Origin: Dipylidium caninum
Taxonomy: Eukaryota > Platyhelminthes > Cestoda > Cyclophyllidea > Dipylidiidae
Length of the DNA stretch: 64,000 nt
Direction of reading: 5' to 3'
Assembly: GCA_017562135.1 (NCBI GenBank)
Contig: QEYB01000795.1
Coordinates: 62,001-126,000 of the forward strand
Positions 1 through 12,308 of the stretch are shown here, one piece after another. Under the pieces are notes generated by a model that was not told where the DNA came from, searched no databases, and saw only the letters and a program-made list of their open reading frames with translations. How positions within the stretch are numbered: the first letter of the stretch is position 1; each line of letters starts with the position of its first letter. The position numbers and the translations under genes are program-made.

Positions 1-945
1 TCTGGTCGGTCAGGTGAAATCGTTGGAATTTGTTCGCTCGTTTGCTCACTCCTTGGGGCTGTGGTTGTCTCGTCAGCGGAGAAATTAGAGAGGAGAGCAG
101 TCTGCACATCACATGGCCAGTCGCATCATCCGTTCTCCCAGCCGATTTTAAGACCTGCTTTAAGCATAGTTCACTGCAACGCGTCTTCCGAATGACTGAG
201 ATTCACCGACTCGCAGACTACTCCTCGAACGCTCGACCGAGGTTCACGTGGTGACCTGTCATCCGATCGGAGGTTGAAGGTGCCCTTATCTGTGTCCTCT
301 GCGTATTCTACATTCCAACCACCGCTGTCATTTCCTTCAGTGCTGAATTGTTTGCGGATTTGACGCATCTGTGTTTCTTTAGCGTCATCCTTGGGGAAAG
401 CCTCGCAGCACACATGGTTGAGATGGTGCACATTGAAAAATTATTTCCAGGCAGAAATCCTCGAAAGATCTTCTCTCTTGGTGATGCACGCGCTAGCCGC
501 TAGTGGAGATGCCTGCAGTAAGGAGAATGTGGCATGCGCGATGCTGCTCCGAAAGAATCACTTAGAAGATGTCGCGTTGATTGGCGTTACCATAACGAGT
601 GATATAGTGCAGGTGGTGGTTAGAAATGGGTGGAAAGTTGGGACAAAGTAGTTGATCATTGGCCAGTTCCAACTCATCGCATTCGTCGTGAGAGGCGGTG
701 CCGGCGCTTGGACCCCGTATTGGGGAAACGGTGGTAGGTGTAAATGAAGAGTTGTGTGCGCTTCTTTCTTCCTCTCCACGTTATTCACTCGTGTGTTGAT
801 TGCCTCACCACGACAACGAAATATCTCGGGCGCCAGGTGCGAACAACGTCAATCCAAGAAATGCTGGGACCAACTCTATTCGAAGTTAGTCGATTTCATC
901 AGCCAATGAGGATCGATTGTCCGACAAATGCACCTCCTCTTCTCG
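1..945 (+). repeat. Diverged repeat unit, copy 1 (cut by window start)
   Basis: Bases 1-212 align by eye with 20959-21254, sharing the opening TCTGGTCGGTCAGGTGAA and a common tail around GTCTTC.GAATGACTG. Bases about 575-945 align with 8586-8905, sharing CCATAACGAGTGA, GGGTGGAAAGTTGGGACA and CTCATCGCATTCGTCGTGAGA. The CTCC.TGGGGC.GTGGTTGTCTC motif near base 50 recurs near 7993, so the unit is probably about 0.95 kb with another copy at 7960-8905. Reading frames differ between copies, which argues against coding. Family unknown. Confidence 0.55.
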
Positions 946-2613
946 CCATTCACTCTAAAGGCCCAGCACTGTGGCCGCGTATACCCCGGGATAGGAGCCG
1001 CCCTATGCTTCCCGGTTCTCATTTCACGTCTTTAGTCCTCTATCCTCTTCTCTTACGTCGCGTGGTTTGAACTGCCTCATGCTCACAACGTTTGGCGAAA
1101 CATTGGGTCTTCCAAATACCTCTCTGTCAGTTCTCTTAGTGAGGTATGTTGCACGACGAGTCCTTCCGTCTTACTCCACACACTGCAGCATTTGGTCACA
1201 GTGTAAGCACTGCACTTGCAGGAGTTGCCTGTCGGTAAACATGCTAACAGCATCTGCTTTGTCATGATGAGACGTCTGTTGATGGCCAATAAGCGCTGCT
1301 AACTGGTGAAGAGAAAATACGTGACTGGAATAAGGGTGAGCCGTGACCATGTTGAACGTCGTGAGACGATAAGACAATATTCCCACACCGTGGCAGTAAT
1401 GTGGTGACACCCGTGGACCCCTACATCCCACTCACTAATTCCGAATTAAGCAAATTAAAGACTTAGCTCCGGACCTCACTGTCATAAATTTATTCGTCTA
1501 ACAATGAACGATCACAGGGCTGTGTCGTGATCTCCCCGTCGACCTGTGGCAGTGGGAGACTTGGCAGAGGTCCACAAGAGGCGACTGAGTCCGGCACGAA
1601 CTGGCCTTAAGTCGTTTCGTGTCAGTGAACTGGTTGACTGTGCGGCGGGCAGACGTTTAAACTTGCTGTCCAGTTACAGAAGAAAATTCGATATGTTCTG
1701 AACATCGGATCACTTCTCTTAGTTTTCTCTAGTTACTGGACTGTCCGCTGAGCCCTTTGAGCCTCTGGCCATCAGGCACTGCGAGACGATCATTGAACTC
1801 GTTCTAACGCCAATGCGCGTGTCACTCAGGATCGAGGGCGGTCTCTCAAGCCACTTCCCGCATCCCAACTTTCCTAATTTAGTGTGGTAAGACTTAAATT
1901 GCCTAAGTAAGAGCGGCGTTAACTGAGTTGTCTGAAGCACTTGGAAGAGCTGCTTCGCGGCTCAAGTGAGCACGGTGGGTGAGGTGGACTGGAAATGTAC
2001 ATAAGCTGGATCTGAGGAGCAGAAGACGGTTTCGAAAAGATCTTCGAAGGACTTCGATGCTGCGACTTACGAGTCCTTTCCTCATGTGAGCGTGTCTTTA
2101 GGAAGTTTCTCGAGGTACTCGTCTTTGCTTTCGTACCCCAAATTGGCTTATCCCCACGGAGGATGTTGAGGTGGTTGAATGCAGGGCCAGGAGAGGACAA
2201 AGAGTTGACGGGGAGATGAGAGAGAGATAGGGGACAGTTAGCCTGAATGAAACTGCTTGTTAACACGAGAGCTAAATTCTCTGTGGTGCCCCGTCCTGGT
2301 TCTACAGCCTCTTTAAACCATCACTTGGCGTCTAAATGAGGCTGTGGAGGAGCTTTGGCCCCCCTCATTTTCTCTGTTGCCTGTCGTGAGCCATCAAGGC
2401 CCCTATGACAACGGATCCATGACCGTCCGCACTCCAAGCAGACACGCAGTCATGCAAGTGTCAAACAACCTTTAGCGAGCAAAAGCCACAACCAAACAAG
2501 AGGTTAGAAGGAAGTAATTAACAAGTGAGATGATCTTCAGCTGAACAGATTTTTTGCGAGATAGCCAGATTGCACAGCTACGACCACGGCTACAACGACC
2601 GCGTCGCCACCAC
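946..2613. other. No recognisable gene
   Basis: Only short frames are open on either strand and none has a recognisable motif or a convincing splice-linked partner. The segment 2470-2540 shares short words with about 5380-5480 (AACAAGAGGT.AGAAGGAA, TTCTTCAGCTGA), which suggests another worn repeat. Confidence 0.4.
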
Positions 2614-2631
2614 CACACACACACACACACA
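2614..2631. repeat. (CA)n microsatellite
   Basis: About nine CA units in a row, lying directly beside the 3' end of the 18S rRNA fragment. Confidence 0.9.
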
Positions 2632-2642
2632 AGTAGAACGCG

Positions 2643-3471
2643 TAATGATCCTTCCGCAGGTTCACCTACGGGAACCTTGTTACGACCTTTACTTCCTCTA
2701 AATGATCAAGTTCGGTCGTCTTCTCAGCGCCTGCTGGACGATCCCCTCTCGGCGAACGTCACAATGGCGCCGATCCAAGGATCTTACTAAGCCATTCAAT
2801 CGGTAGTAGTGACGGCGGTGTGTACAAAGGGCAGGGACGTGATCAGCGCCAGCTTATGACTTGCCCTTACTAGGAATTCCTCGTTCACGGGGACAATTCC
2901 AATCCCCGATCTCTGTCGTGACGGTGATTGACCAGGCCTCTCAGGCCAGAAGGTCTCACTCGCTGGCACCGTCAATGTAGCGCGTGTGCGGCCCCGCACA
3001 TCCAAGGGCATCACAGACCTGTTTTCGCTCTATTTCGTGCGGTTTCTCCCGCTTGTCCCTCTAAGAAGTGGGCATTCGCGCCGCACCCGGATACTAACGC
3101 CCGACCGGCCGACCGACCGCCGCAAGCATTAACCCCACGTCCACCCATCCATCTATCCGTCTGAAGGAGGAGGCGGAGGAAGGACGGGAGGAGAAGGAGG
3201 AGGCGGACGAGGACATGGAGAAGGCATCACGCTCACGACAGCAGCCCCGTCCAGCACCGCCTACGCAGGAGCAGTAGACAAACACACTAATTAGCAGGTC
3301 GGAGTCTCGTTCGTTGTCGGAATTAACCAGACAAATCGCTCCATCAACGAAAAGCGGCCATGAACCACCAACCACCAAATCAAGAAAGAGCCATCAATCT
3401 GTCAATCCGCATAGTGTCCGGCCCGGGTGAGTTTTCCCGTGTGAAGTCAGATTAAGCCGCAGGCTCCACTA
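2643..3471 (-). pseudogene. Degenerate 18S rRNA fragment (3' portion)
   Basis: Read on the minus strand this is the last part of a eukaryotic small-subunit rRNA. The plus strand opens with TAATGATCCTTCCGCAGG, the complement of the universal 18S 3' end. It then runs through the complements of GTGTACAAAGGGCAGGGACG, TACTAGGAATTCCTCGTTCA, AGGGCATCACAGACCTGTT and TTAGCAGGTCGGAGTCTCGT, to GCCGCAGGCTCCACT near 3471, where similarity stops. It is not functional as it stands: conserved positions are changed (ACGGGAACCTTG for ACGGAAACCTTG, GACCTTTACT for GACTTTTACT), the middle part holds purine-rich low-complexity insertion (about 3165-3230), and the 5' two thirds of the gene are absent. No 5.8S or 28S sequence lies beside it. 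It is therefore a stray copy and not part of an rDNA array, assuming correct assembly. Confidence 0.88.
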
Positions 3472-3634
3472 CTCACCTCTTATTTTGTGACATATTACGC
3501 GTTTGGAATCAAGGTTCGTTAGGACGTCAACGAGGCTGCTGAGGCCGGACACAAGAATGCATTAAAATTGGTGCACATGTAATTAAGATGATTTGGGATA
3601 GATGTCGACCAGGTAGTGGGAGATTCTGAGTTCG

Positions 3635-3712
3635 CACGTCCTTCCCTCCTTCTACGGTGCCGATTGAAGTGAGCGAGTAAGCGCTCCTGCTGACAAGTGG
3701 AGAGCTCAAAGT
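3635..3712 (+). repeat. Short direct repeat, copy 1
   Basis: Matches 4330-4403 over about 75 bases, including CTTCCCTCCTTCTAC and AAGCGCTCCTGCTGACA. The copies differ by scattered substitutions and a few single-base indels. Confidence 0.6.
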
Positions 3713-4329
3713 CCGGACGGTTGGAAAGTCCGCATTGAAGTTAGGGGTATCTGCCACTGGTCTCTTTTTTCGCGTCACTAGGGGAGACCAGAAATGCACT
3801 TGAATGCACCGTTGCTGCAACCTCGCAGGGAAAACCGTTCATCTCTCATCGGGGCACCCTCACTCCTTCAATCTCCACACAGTTGGCGGAGGAAATGGCG
3901 GGAATGTGTATCGCAAAGAGAGGCGAGGCAAAGGAGATGCCAGCCAGAGGCCATGTCGAGTGGAGGAGACCCGGGAGCCGCTAGCATAGTAACGGGGTTG
4001 ATGGCGGCGGTAGCGGATCGAGGGACATGCGGTCGCATCAGGCATGCCTTTCACGCATGTGGCTGGGTTAAGAATTCAGGCTTGATGCGTCGGGTCGGGA
4101 CCACACGATTGGTGGACTCGAGGGAGAAATGCAAGGGAAAGAAGAGGAGATGAGAAGCAGGCGGAGAGAGCGATGATAGTTAGCCTACCATCACTACTAC
4201 CTACCATCCATCACTTACTTGTGATGGATATCTCCCTCAGCCATGTAACAAACAACCAAGAATCCTATTCGAAACACCACTTGGCGTCCAAAAATGTCTT
4301 TCTCGTGTTTTTCAACTCTCCATTTCCGG

Positions 4330-4403
4330 ACGTTCTTCCCTCCTTCTACCATGGCGATTGGACAGAGCTAGCAAGCGCTCCTGCTGACATGGAGGCGATC
4401 AAG
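4330..4403 (+). repeat. Short direct repeat, copy 2
   Basis: Partner of 3635-3712. The flank before it (CACTTGGCGTC near 4280) also occurs near 2323, so this is a fragment of a longer dispersed repeat. Confidence 0.6.
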
Positions 4404-7400
4404 GTTCGCGAATCACCGGAGGGGAGTTAGAGCGCAGCGACCGGCATGAATCGTTTTTCTCTGCAGCGAACACTTCTACGCTGCGCCAATTTGGGTCGTG
4501 AAATGGGCGGCGGTGATGCTAGATTCAAGGCAAGAAAGTGGGGCAAAGTGAGCAGAACGCCATCACTTTAGGCCAAATTAGCCAGCCCTCACGTTGGCTG
4601 GAAAGGATGGCGAAGCAGTGGGATACGAACAACATGACAAGTTGACGGGTTGGTGTCAAATGCAACTACGTACCCAGCGGTGAGGTACATATGTCTGCAC
4701 TTGTCACAGAGTCCATTAGTAAAGTTGAATATGTGTGGAATAGAAGTATCAAGCCTCTCACTTTCGGCCATCTCGTGACGATTCTCAAGAGCCGCCTTCT
4801 CAGCTTGATCAGCCTGAGGACAGTGCGGAGAACGACCAACATCGGCATCCAAGACTGCAGAGCACCCGTGGTAGGCTTCCACTTTGACCGACCGCGCAAG
4901 CCAATAGCCATGAGGCATAGCTGAGGCCACGTCGCCTCTCGGATTGGCCGTGGCAGTCGACTACATTCGGTGCGTGCGCAGCGACTCGGCGCACGCCAAG
5001 AGGGTGCCACCAATTGGAAGGTGTTCCAGAAACACCATTGGAAATGCTCCAAAGAGGGAACATCAGTTATGAAACCAATTTTTGGACGATGTTGCAAATT
5101 TGCCACTCCCCAAATTACTGCTATCGCCAATCCAGAAAGGGTCCGATGAACGCGTGTAGTGTGGAAAAATATAATTCAACTGAAAAAAATTTCTCCTTAT
5201 TTGTTCACTCCAAAGTCGGTTTGGGGCGTTATTTGTCGGGCAGAGTAGCGCTTCATGTCAGCTTTTACGTAGCATGCGTTTTATCATGTTTCACTCGGAT
5301 TGGGCAATGGAATTTCCACGATTTGTCGCCTCACTGGGCCACTGACACCGAGTACAAATTAGTCGCTTGTCACGTACCATGAGTAACAACCAAAAAAGAA
5401 CGAGGTGAGAAGGAACTGATTGGTTGGTCGGCTGTTTGATAACATTTGCGAAATTGAGGCATTTCTTCAGCTGAGACCATGTCATTCACAGAGAGGAGTA
5501 AGTTCGTGGCATAGTATCTGGGTGGACTCCTATTTTGTTAGGTTGACGAGAATGCGTAAATTCGCCGCTACAAATGGATGAGAGGATTTGGGAAATGAAT
5601 ATAAGCAGGAGAGAGGAAGATGATGAATTCGGAACTGCATCGCTCCAGCCAGCAACCCTCACACTTTGCTGAGGAGTAGAATGGAGGACACCTCAGCACC
5701 AGGCGATTCGTCTCCTCCTCGTCGCTTGACCTTCCATCCCATGCGTGAGGCCTTTATTCCAGCCTCTGAATTAAGCACTCGGTTGACCTAATGGCGGGTG
5801 TTTCGAGAGGGTTAAAAAGCGCTGAAATAGGAAGACGGGAGTTGTTGATATGGCATCGGCAATCGTGTTTGTCGAATTGGAGTTCAGAGTTTGCCACTCT
5901 TTGTTAGGAAACACCAATTCAAACCAAGAAATTCGTGACGAATAAACAACTCCAATGAAGTGGCGGGTAAGAAGTTATGCCTTAATTCGTCCTCCACCGA
6001 GGTTCCATGACTTCGTGCACTCTTACGGCTGCCCTCCGGATGTCATCCAGGAGACCGCGGAAGTTCTCTGTATTGGTACGAGGCATCCGCCCACACTGGT
6101 TAGTGGGCGAGTGAGTGAAGCGATTGAAAATTCATTTTATGCTATGTGATTCAGCCACGTCCACCAAATGCATGGAAAGTTGCCTATAAGAGGCACCTTG
6201 TCGGTGTGTACGCGGTACAGTTGGTTGCGAGCAAAGACAGGAATGGTGCCCAGAGGAAAAAGTGTTTTCACGCAATGACGAACTCAACGTCAACGGCGGC
6301 AAAGAGCGTGCAACCACCTAGAATGTCAGTCGCAATGCTTTACCACTCTCCATCTTCCTTTCCATCGTATCTTGTCCCTTCAAGTGTTCGACAGATGCAG
6401 GGAGAATACTTTGTGTGGACTACGTACAAATTCATTGTAATTGCTCAGGTAAGGAGGAGGGGAAAGGATTTGGAAGAGGGCAGGAGAGGATTAGGCAAAG
6501 GTGGGAAGCAGACGAGCCATTGTCGAAGAGGACGTTCTGCGTTCATTTAACTACCTTGAGTCTTGCAGTAGCATGACCACTAAGGCCATTCTGTGAAACC
6601 AACGTTCAACGAAATCCGAATGCTCAGGAGCGTGCTGCGTGTGCTGTGTGTGCTGCGTGAGCGGTAGTCTTGTGAGGTGAGGGCCGGGAAAGGCCATCAT
6701 CATGGCAGGTGGACGCGAATTGAAAAGGCATAACGCACGCCGGTGGTGCTGCAGACGGTGAGTTTGTGTAATCGTCCGCACCGCGGTGTCACCATCGAAA
6801 GTGTCCCGAGTGGAAACTGTGGAATGCACAAAGAATTACCTTCTCGTCCTCTTAACTTCGAGTCCCTTCTCGCTTTTGTCAGCACACTTCAGCAGGCCAT
6901 CAGTAAGGAGAGCACCTACTTGCGTAATCCACGGTATGTGTGTGAGAAGGTACTTCGTGTTTTAAAGTAGCTTTCATTTTATCTCCTCTAATTCACGATA
7001 GTTCAACTTCACTTTACCGACAATCAGCCTTTGGTTTACTTAGACACTCATTTGTTGATTTGTTAATTCAATCTCACTCGCACTGTTGAATGGATGCCAA
7101 AGCGAAAAGGGCACTAATATGCGCGTAGGGAGTCTCCACCTCATACTCGACAACATACTCAGCATTCACTAACTCTTTTCACGTTCACCGTTCACCCTTC
7201 ACCGTCCTCCGTGCACCGTGCACCGTCCATTTGTCGGGTGAACTTGCTAAAACACGGTGAGTTTGGCATTGAGGTAATTAGAGGCACTCAGAGGGCAGCG
7301 CCCAAAGTCAACTTTGGCGGGTTGCCGTCCTCCAGAATGAAGGAAGAAAAGATGTACAGTGACTGACCGATGTTGAGGATTCGCCCATATTTCTCCCCGT

Positions 7401-7959
7401 TGGAGAATACTCCACTCCGGCGGTTGTAGGACGAAGGTAGAAGGGAAGAACAGTTGGATCTATCACTTCCTTTACCGCCAAGTGTCGCCATGCGCCAACC
7501 TTCCTCCACACTCTCTCTTCTCTCTGGGTCAATGTGGTGCACCGATACTCGTAGCAGTCGCAGAGGAGAGTGTGATCAGGTTGTCAGTGTAGCAACGGTA
7601 TGTAGGAAGTCAACTAGAGGCTGGAGTTGGCGCGTGGGCGCCGCCAATTTGTGTTCTCCACCAGAGTAGCTTGACCGAATGCACACACGCCTCCGGTTCA
7701 CAAGATTGGCGTGGACGAGAGTCAGTTGACTTCTCCTTCATGCGCAGACGTTGATGCCGCCTTTCACGTGAGTGACGTGTCGCACTCTCTACGGCTTGGA
7801 GCAAGTCCACACGGCATAGCTTTTGTCGCAGTGGCTCCCAGTTGAGCCTAGAAGAAGGCATCGGTTTCTGTATGCAATTTGTTTCTGCCTGACTCCCATG
7901 CTGTGGACAGTAGTCTCACTTACCCACTGTTCGTGTCTTTTAGTTGAAAACGTTGAAAT
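4404..7959. other. No recognisable gene; weak exon-like frames
   Basis: Mostly AT/GC-mixed sequence without motifs. A minus-strand frame at 4589-4930 has a charged stretch (AEKAALENRHEMAESERLD), and the plus-strand frame 6743-6970 ends in LLAFVSTLQQAISKESTYL followed by a further 18 residues and a stop. Both could be single exons, but I see no splice-linked neighbours and no paralogue in the window to test them. Neither is called as a gene. Confidence 0.35.
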
Positions 7960-8905
7960 GTGAGGGGGAGGAACACTAGTTGGTTTGATTACTCCATGGG
8001 GCGGTGGTTGTCTCCACTGTGGCGAGATTGCGACAGTGAACGGTTGCGCCTGTGGACAGCAGGGTTAGAAAATGTCGGCTAGCGTAGCATTAGCGAGAAA
8101 AGAATTCTTTACGTTGCGAGGACCGTCTCCTCGCCCCGTCATCCAAACAATCTTATAGTCCTGATCCAAGTGCAGTTCACTTCAACTCGTCAGCGGATTG
8201 ACCTTTGCTTACTTTGAGTTCATCTAACTGCGACTCATTCATCCACCGATTTCTTCTCGCATGCCAAACGACTTTCACGCCGTGAGCACCCTCCGCTCGG
8301 CGACTGGCAGGCGCTCCTCTCTGTCGCCTGCATCACTCGCCAAAATGCCTTGTATCCCTCTACCGCACCTGTATTCTCGTCTACCCACTTGTTTCATCCT
8401 TTTCCCATATCATGCAAAAGCCACTGTTATGACAAGTGACGATGTGATGTACAGTCAGCGACAACGGAGCGTTGCGAAGGAAGCAACACAGATTCTCACC
8501 TGCTCTCGCAGTCGCTCCATCGACTGCAGTTGCGTCAGTTTGTACAACAGACGCACAGGAGTTTATATTTTCCTCCATCATTCATTGTGCCATAACGAGT
8601 GACAATCTGCGAGTGGTGCTTAAAGATGGGTGGAAAGTTGGGACAGAATGATGGTTCGCTGACCAACCACAGCTCATCGCATTCGTCGTGAGATGCGGTG
8701 CCAGTTGTTAGGCCTCGCGTTGGAGCAACGGTGGTAGGGGGTAAATGAAGAGCTATGTGCGCTTCTACCTCATTGGCCACGTTATTCACTCGTGTGTTGC
8801 TCGCCTCATCACGATGAAATATCGCGAGTCCCACGCGCCACCAATGTAATTGAGCCTTCATCCTCAGCACATGCGCCTCCCCTCACTCTGCCACTCGAAT
8901 CCCAA
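7960..8905 (+). repeat. Diverged repeat unit, copy 2
   Basis: The second half (8586-8905) aligns with 575-945 in the same orientation, and the GGGCGGTGGTTGTCTC motif near 7998 matches base 50 onward. The central part is too diverged to align by eye. Confidence 0.45.
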
Positions 8906-9648
8906 CCAGGTGAACAATAGCTCAATTTCTAACAGAGGGTGTTGAGGACCCCTAACCCGTGTCCATCTTGGTTTAGCATGAGGTGGAAACAAGCTCGAGC
9001 ACGCATTCTCTTGCGGTTACTTACCCATCTCCTTCTTGTCATTCCTTCATGCAATTGGTCATCAAGTAATCACACTTGCCAGGATGAAATCTCCCCCGCG
9101 TGCGGTCGTCAATCACAAATCGTCGGAGCCTGTTTGAGAGCTCGCCGTCGGTAGGGGGTCTTCGACACTGCGACGAACTCTTCTAGGCACTGAAATATGG
9201 TGGGCAAATGCGCAGAATAATTCGTTGCAGATTTTGTCGCTGCGACAGTTATAGTGACTGCATGTGAAACAAGAAGACACCGAACGCAACACGAGCGCGG
9301 AATGCAATCCCAAGGTAAGGACCGTCTGTCCGAGATGGGGCGTGAGTCCACACTGCACTGCCCACAAACAATGGCAAGTGGAAGACCTGGCTTCTTCCTG
9401 CAATTCTGCTTCAGCTAACACCTCCAATATACTAAACAGAGATTACGTCAAAAAGGATGAAAAAAGGAGCGCCGCATGCAGAGTCCATGTGGTCTACTTC
9501 AGGGAAACCCTGTGACAGAGCCATAAATAGGCCCACACGTCGAGTAGTTTCTTTCGACTGCAGTTCTAACTGTTCAGACAAGCAGGCGCTTGATAGTGCA
9601 GAGAATGGATGCCAGCTTTCAGTCATTGCGGTAATTTCCTCCTCCTCG
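8906..9648. other. No recognisable gene
   Basis: Short frames only. The right edge (9600-9648) belongs to the minus-strand gene fragment described next. Confidence 0.35.
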
Positions 9649-9950
9649 TCATCTTCGTCTTAATTGGCCGTAGAGACGATGCTTTGGGCTGGACATGACT
9701 TCAGGGCTTATTGAGTTGTTCGTAACATCGAAGGACGCTGAAGACGAATTGTTCACATCGTTGGGCGGAGAAATGTATGGACAGAAGCGTTCGTTTGTCA
9801 AAGTTGACAGTTGCCTGAGGCGGCCATTGCTCAATGTGGATGTGCGTACGTATCGTCGGTGTCGAATCACGACAGGGAACTGGAATGGTCGGCGTTTAGG
9901 AGGTCGCTGGTATTCGATGGATGTTGTTGAGAGGTCGGACATTAACTGAC
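9600..9950 (-). pseudogene. Gene fragment, inverted partner of 10.57-10.80 kb
   Basis: On the minus strand this segment aligns with the plus strand of 10560-10800. Shared words include the AACTGTCAAC/AACCGTCAAC region, CGCTTCTGTC/CCCTTCTGTC and TGTTACGAACAACTCAATAAG/TGTTGTGAACAACGCGATAAG. In one frame both give an S.S.DV.NN.IS.E peptide core. A few bases later comes an acidic stretch (DEDDEEEEIT here, ADDKEEEIDEIT in the partner), reachable here only by a frame change. Upstream of the core the two copies are in different frames. I infer two relics of one unrecognised gene with an acidic segment, at least one of them broken. Confidence 0.45.
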
Positions 9951-10559
9951 GAGTGAAAACTCTTTCGTAGTGTCTTCTGGTTCATATTCTCCTCGAGTCT
10001 GAAGACGCTGACGGGGAGTATTTGTACGAGACTCGAATCTGGCCGTATTCCGCTTGGTCTATGTCCTCACGACACTAGTCCCGATACCACGTCACCCTCA
10101 CCCCATCCTACATGACGAATTTGGTTGAGGTGAAGGCCATTCATTGGAGGGTGTGGCGTTCCATCTACTTCCTACTCTTCTCTATCGCAGTGTGCACAAG
10201 GTAGACCGCCCTGGGACAATTGTCGGTGAGCAATAGCGCAGGATTGCATGTTCCCTCTTGACTTCTTTACTACGTCTATTGAATTCAGCGCTATTGAGTG
10301 CGATTTTTGCGTTTGGAGACGCTCAATCAAGAGTGCGCAGGAACTCCGTTCGCACCCACTGACGGAATGGACATTCAACAAGCTCCCATAAGGGCTCTCA
10401 GTGTGGTTATTTTAAACATTTACGTAAAGATAATAAAGCCAATATAAGGAAATTTGGTGTTACAGTTCAGTGACGCTTGTCATGATACAGCAAAGTGGAG
10501 AACAATTAGTAAGACTTCCCTTGAAACCCGCTGGAAAGATCGGCCAATCCACTGATTGT

Positions 10560-10856
10560 TGACTTGGAACAACCGTCAACATTCACAAATGATCCCTTCT
10601 GTCGCACGTTCTTCTGCCCCACAATGTGGACCTTGATGACCACAACTCGTCTCTATCGTCCCTGGATGTTGTGAACAACGCGATAAGCGTTGAAGCAACG
10701 CCCAGCCGAAACCTCACCTCCACGGGCAACGTCGAGGACGCCGCGGACGATAAGGAGGAGGAAATTGACGAAATAACTGAGAGAAACATTCGCGATGTTG
10801 CATATCGTTGGAGTGCAGCGATTCATGCTACTGCTCCTGCATGCAAGAAGAGTTGA
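10560..10856 (+). pseudogene. Gene fragment with acidic segment, inverted partner of 9.6-9.95 kb
   Basis: Open from 10626 to a TGA at 10854-10856. The translated core DLDDHNSSLSSLDVVNNAIS is followed by an acidic run (DAADDKEEEIDEITE). Homology to the inverted copy supports that this was coding sequence. The product is not recognised, and no start exon or downstream exon was found. Confidence 0.4.
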
Positions 10857-11040
10857 CTCGCAAGCGGAGGTGAATCACTGCCATGAACACAAGGCGTTAA
10901 TCTCATCGACTTCACGTTGAGGATTATGAAGGCTATGGAAAAGAGCATTGTCAAACTGTGTGGACAAAACGTGAGGAGGCGGTCAGGCGAGACGATGCAA
11001 CGGACATTGACCACGGCGTTGGAGTTAGTGGAGAGAAAGA

Positions 11041-11714
11041 CTAACCACTTTTCCCCTCGTCACGAAGACAGGGTTTGCACTCCGACGGTGTAGCCTCAGG
11101 GCCCGATGGCACGCCATATTCAACGGACGTTGACCACGGCGTTGGAGATAAACTCGTTGGCCAGAGCGATTGATTCTTCACTGCAATTGCCATGAGACGG
11201 GAGAATGACATAAGGCCGAACAAGCAAACGACCGGCAATCGAGGCAACTTACCGAGAAGAGTGCCACCCTCCCCCTGCCGTCCACTCGCGCAGTCTACCT
11301 TCGGAGGCTGCGGTCGACTCCGAAGTGCCCGAGAATGTCGCCACATCCGCCCGATGACCAATGTGACGAAGCGACTTCCACCGCCCTTCATTCGGTTCTT
11401 AATAAAGCAAGCAGGCAAGCACAGCACAGCACAGCACAGCAAAGCAAGGCTCAAGTTCGCAAAGTCACTTTGTGTGCGAGGAAAGGCGTCAACAAATTCA
11501 AATGCAATCGATACCACCGCTTGCAATCGATAATGGCCGCGTCAGTGATTCAGCAGGCCATGGTTGGCAGCACTTCGTGAGTGGACGCGTTCAGACAGTT
11601 GTGAGGGTTAAATTAAAGCGTCAGGTGCCCGAGTGTGTGGTGGCTGCTTTCGGCAGCGGCGTTGGCCATACTCTCGTGGGGCGGTAATGGGCACGCAGTC
11701 TTTGGGCACTTCTG
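11041..11714 (-). pseudogene. Copy A: truncated 5' end of the acidic-repeat gene family
   Basis: Near-identical to 27199-27862 (opposite orientation) and 29754-30439 (same orientation). It carries the family's exon 1 (ATG at 11391, exon 11391-11253), the 72-nt intron with GTAAGT donor and GCAG acceptor, and exon 2 (11180-11046) ending at the GTTAGT donor. After the donor it follows gene B only through CTCCACTAACTC, then switches to a partial second copy of exon 2 sequence (CCAACGCCGTGGTCAA). The family's third exon and acidic repeats are missing, so this copy cannot make the full protein. The region beyond exon 1 (11392-11714) is the shared upstream segment, including a variable AGCAC/GCAA microsatellite. 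Confidence 0.7.
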
Positions 11715-12308
11715 GCTCCCCATGAAATGTCAAAAGAGCAGAAATTGTACAAACAAGTTGGCCAAAAAAATTTCCTTGGCGGCAGGTTTATTGCATGCAA
11801 AGAAGACTTGAATGAATCAGCTCTGCAGGTTGAAAGATAGTGAGAAGAGTAGTGGGGAGTGAGACGAAAATTGAGACTTGAATTTAAATACCTTCATAAA
11901 AAGCCCTCTTGACGCCGGCAAAAACGTATGCGAAACAGTCATCCACACAGGACATGCCTAAAGCTGCTCCTTTCCCGTGGAATAACAATTTAGCCCGACA
12001 CTTCATTTGTGCGGCGTCTAGAGCGATGTTTCAGACACCCGGTGAAGAAGTGACAAGAGAAAAATCAATACTGACAAACAATTGAACCGTTGGCCTACGA
12101 TTTTGTGATTGGCATTTTCAAAAATATTCTTCCAACGATGGGCAATGCACGTTCTTCCCGGAGCCAGTCGGGTCTCGTGACCGACAAGAAGTCGTCACGC
12201 CGTCGTCGAAGAGGCAGATGGGTCTCCTGCGAAGGAGGAGGGCTTCTACTGCCGATTTCGATAACCTCCTTAATCACCATGACCGGTTGAAGAGCAGTGC
12301 TTGACATA

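Noticed and set aside
4666..5130. 154-codon minus-strand frame
   Set aside because: No motif, and overlapped by other open frames on the same strand. Kept only as part of an interval note.
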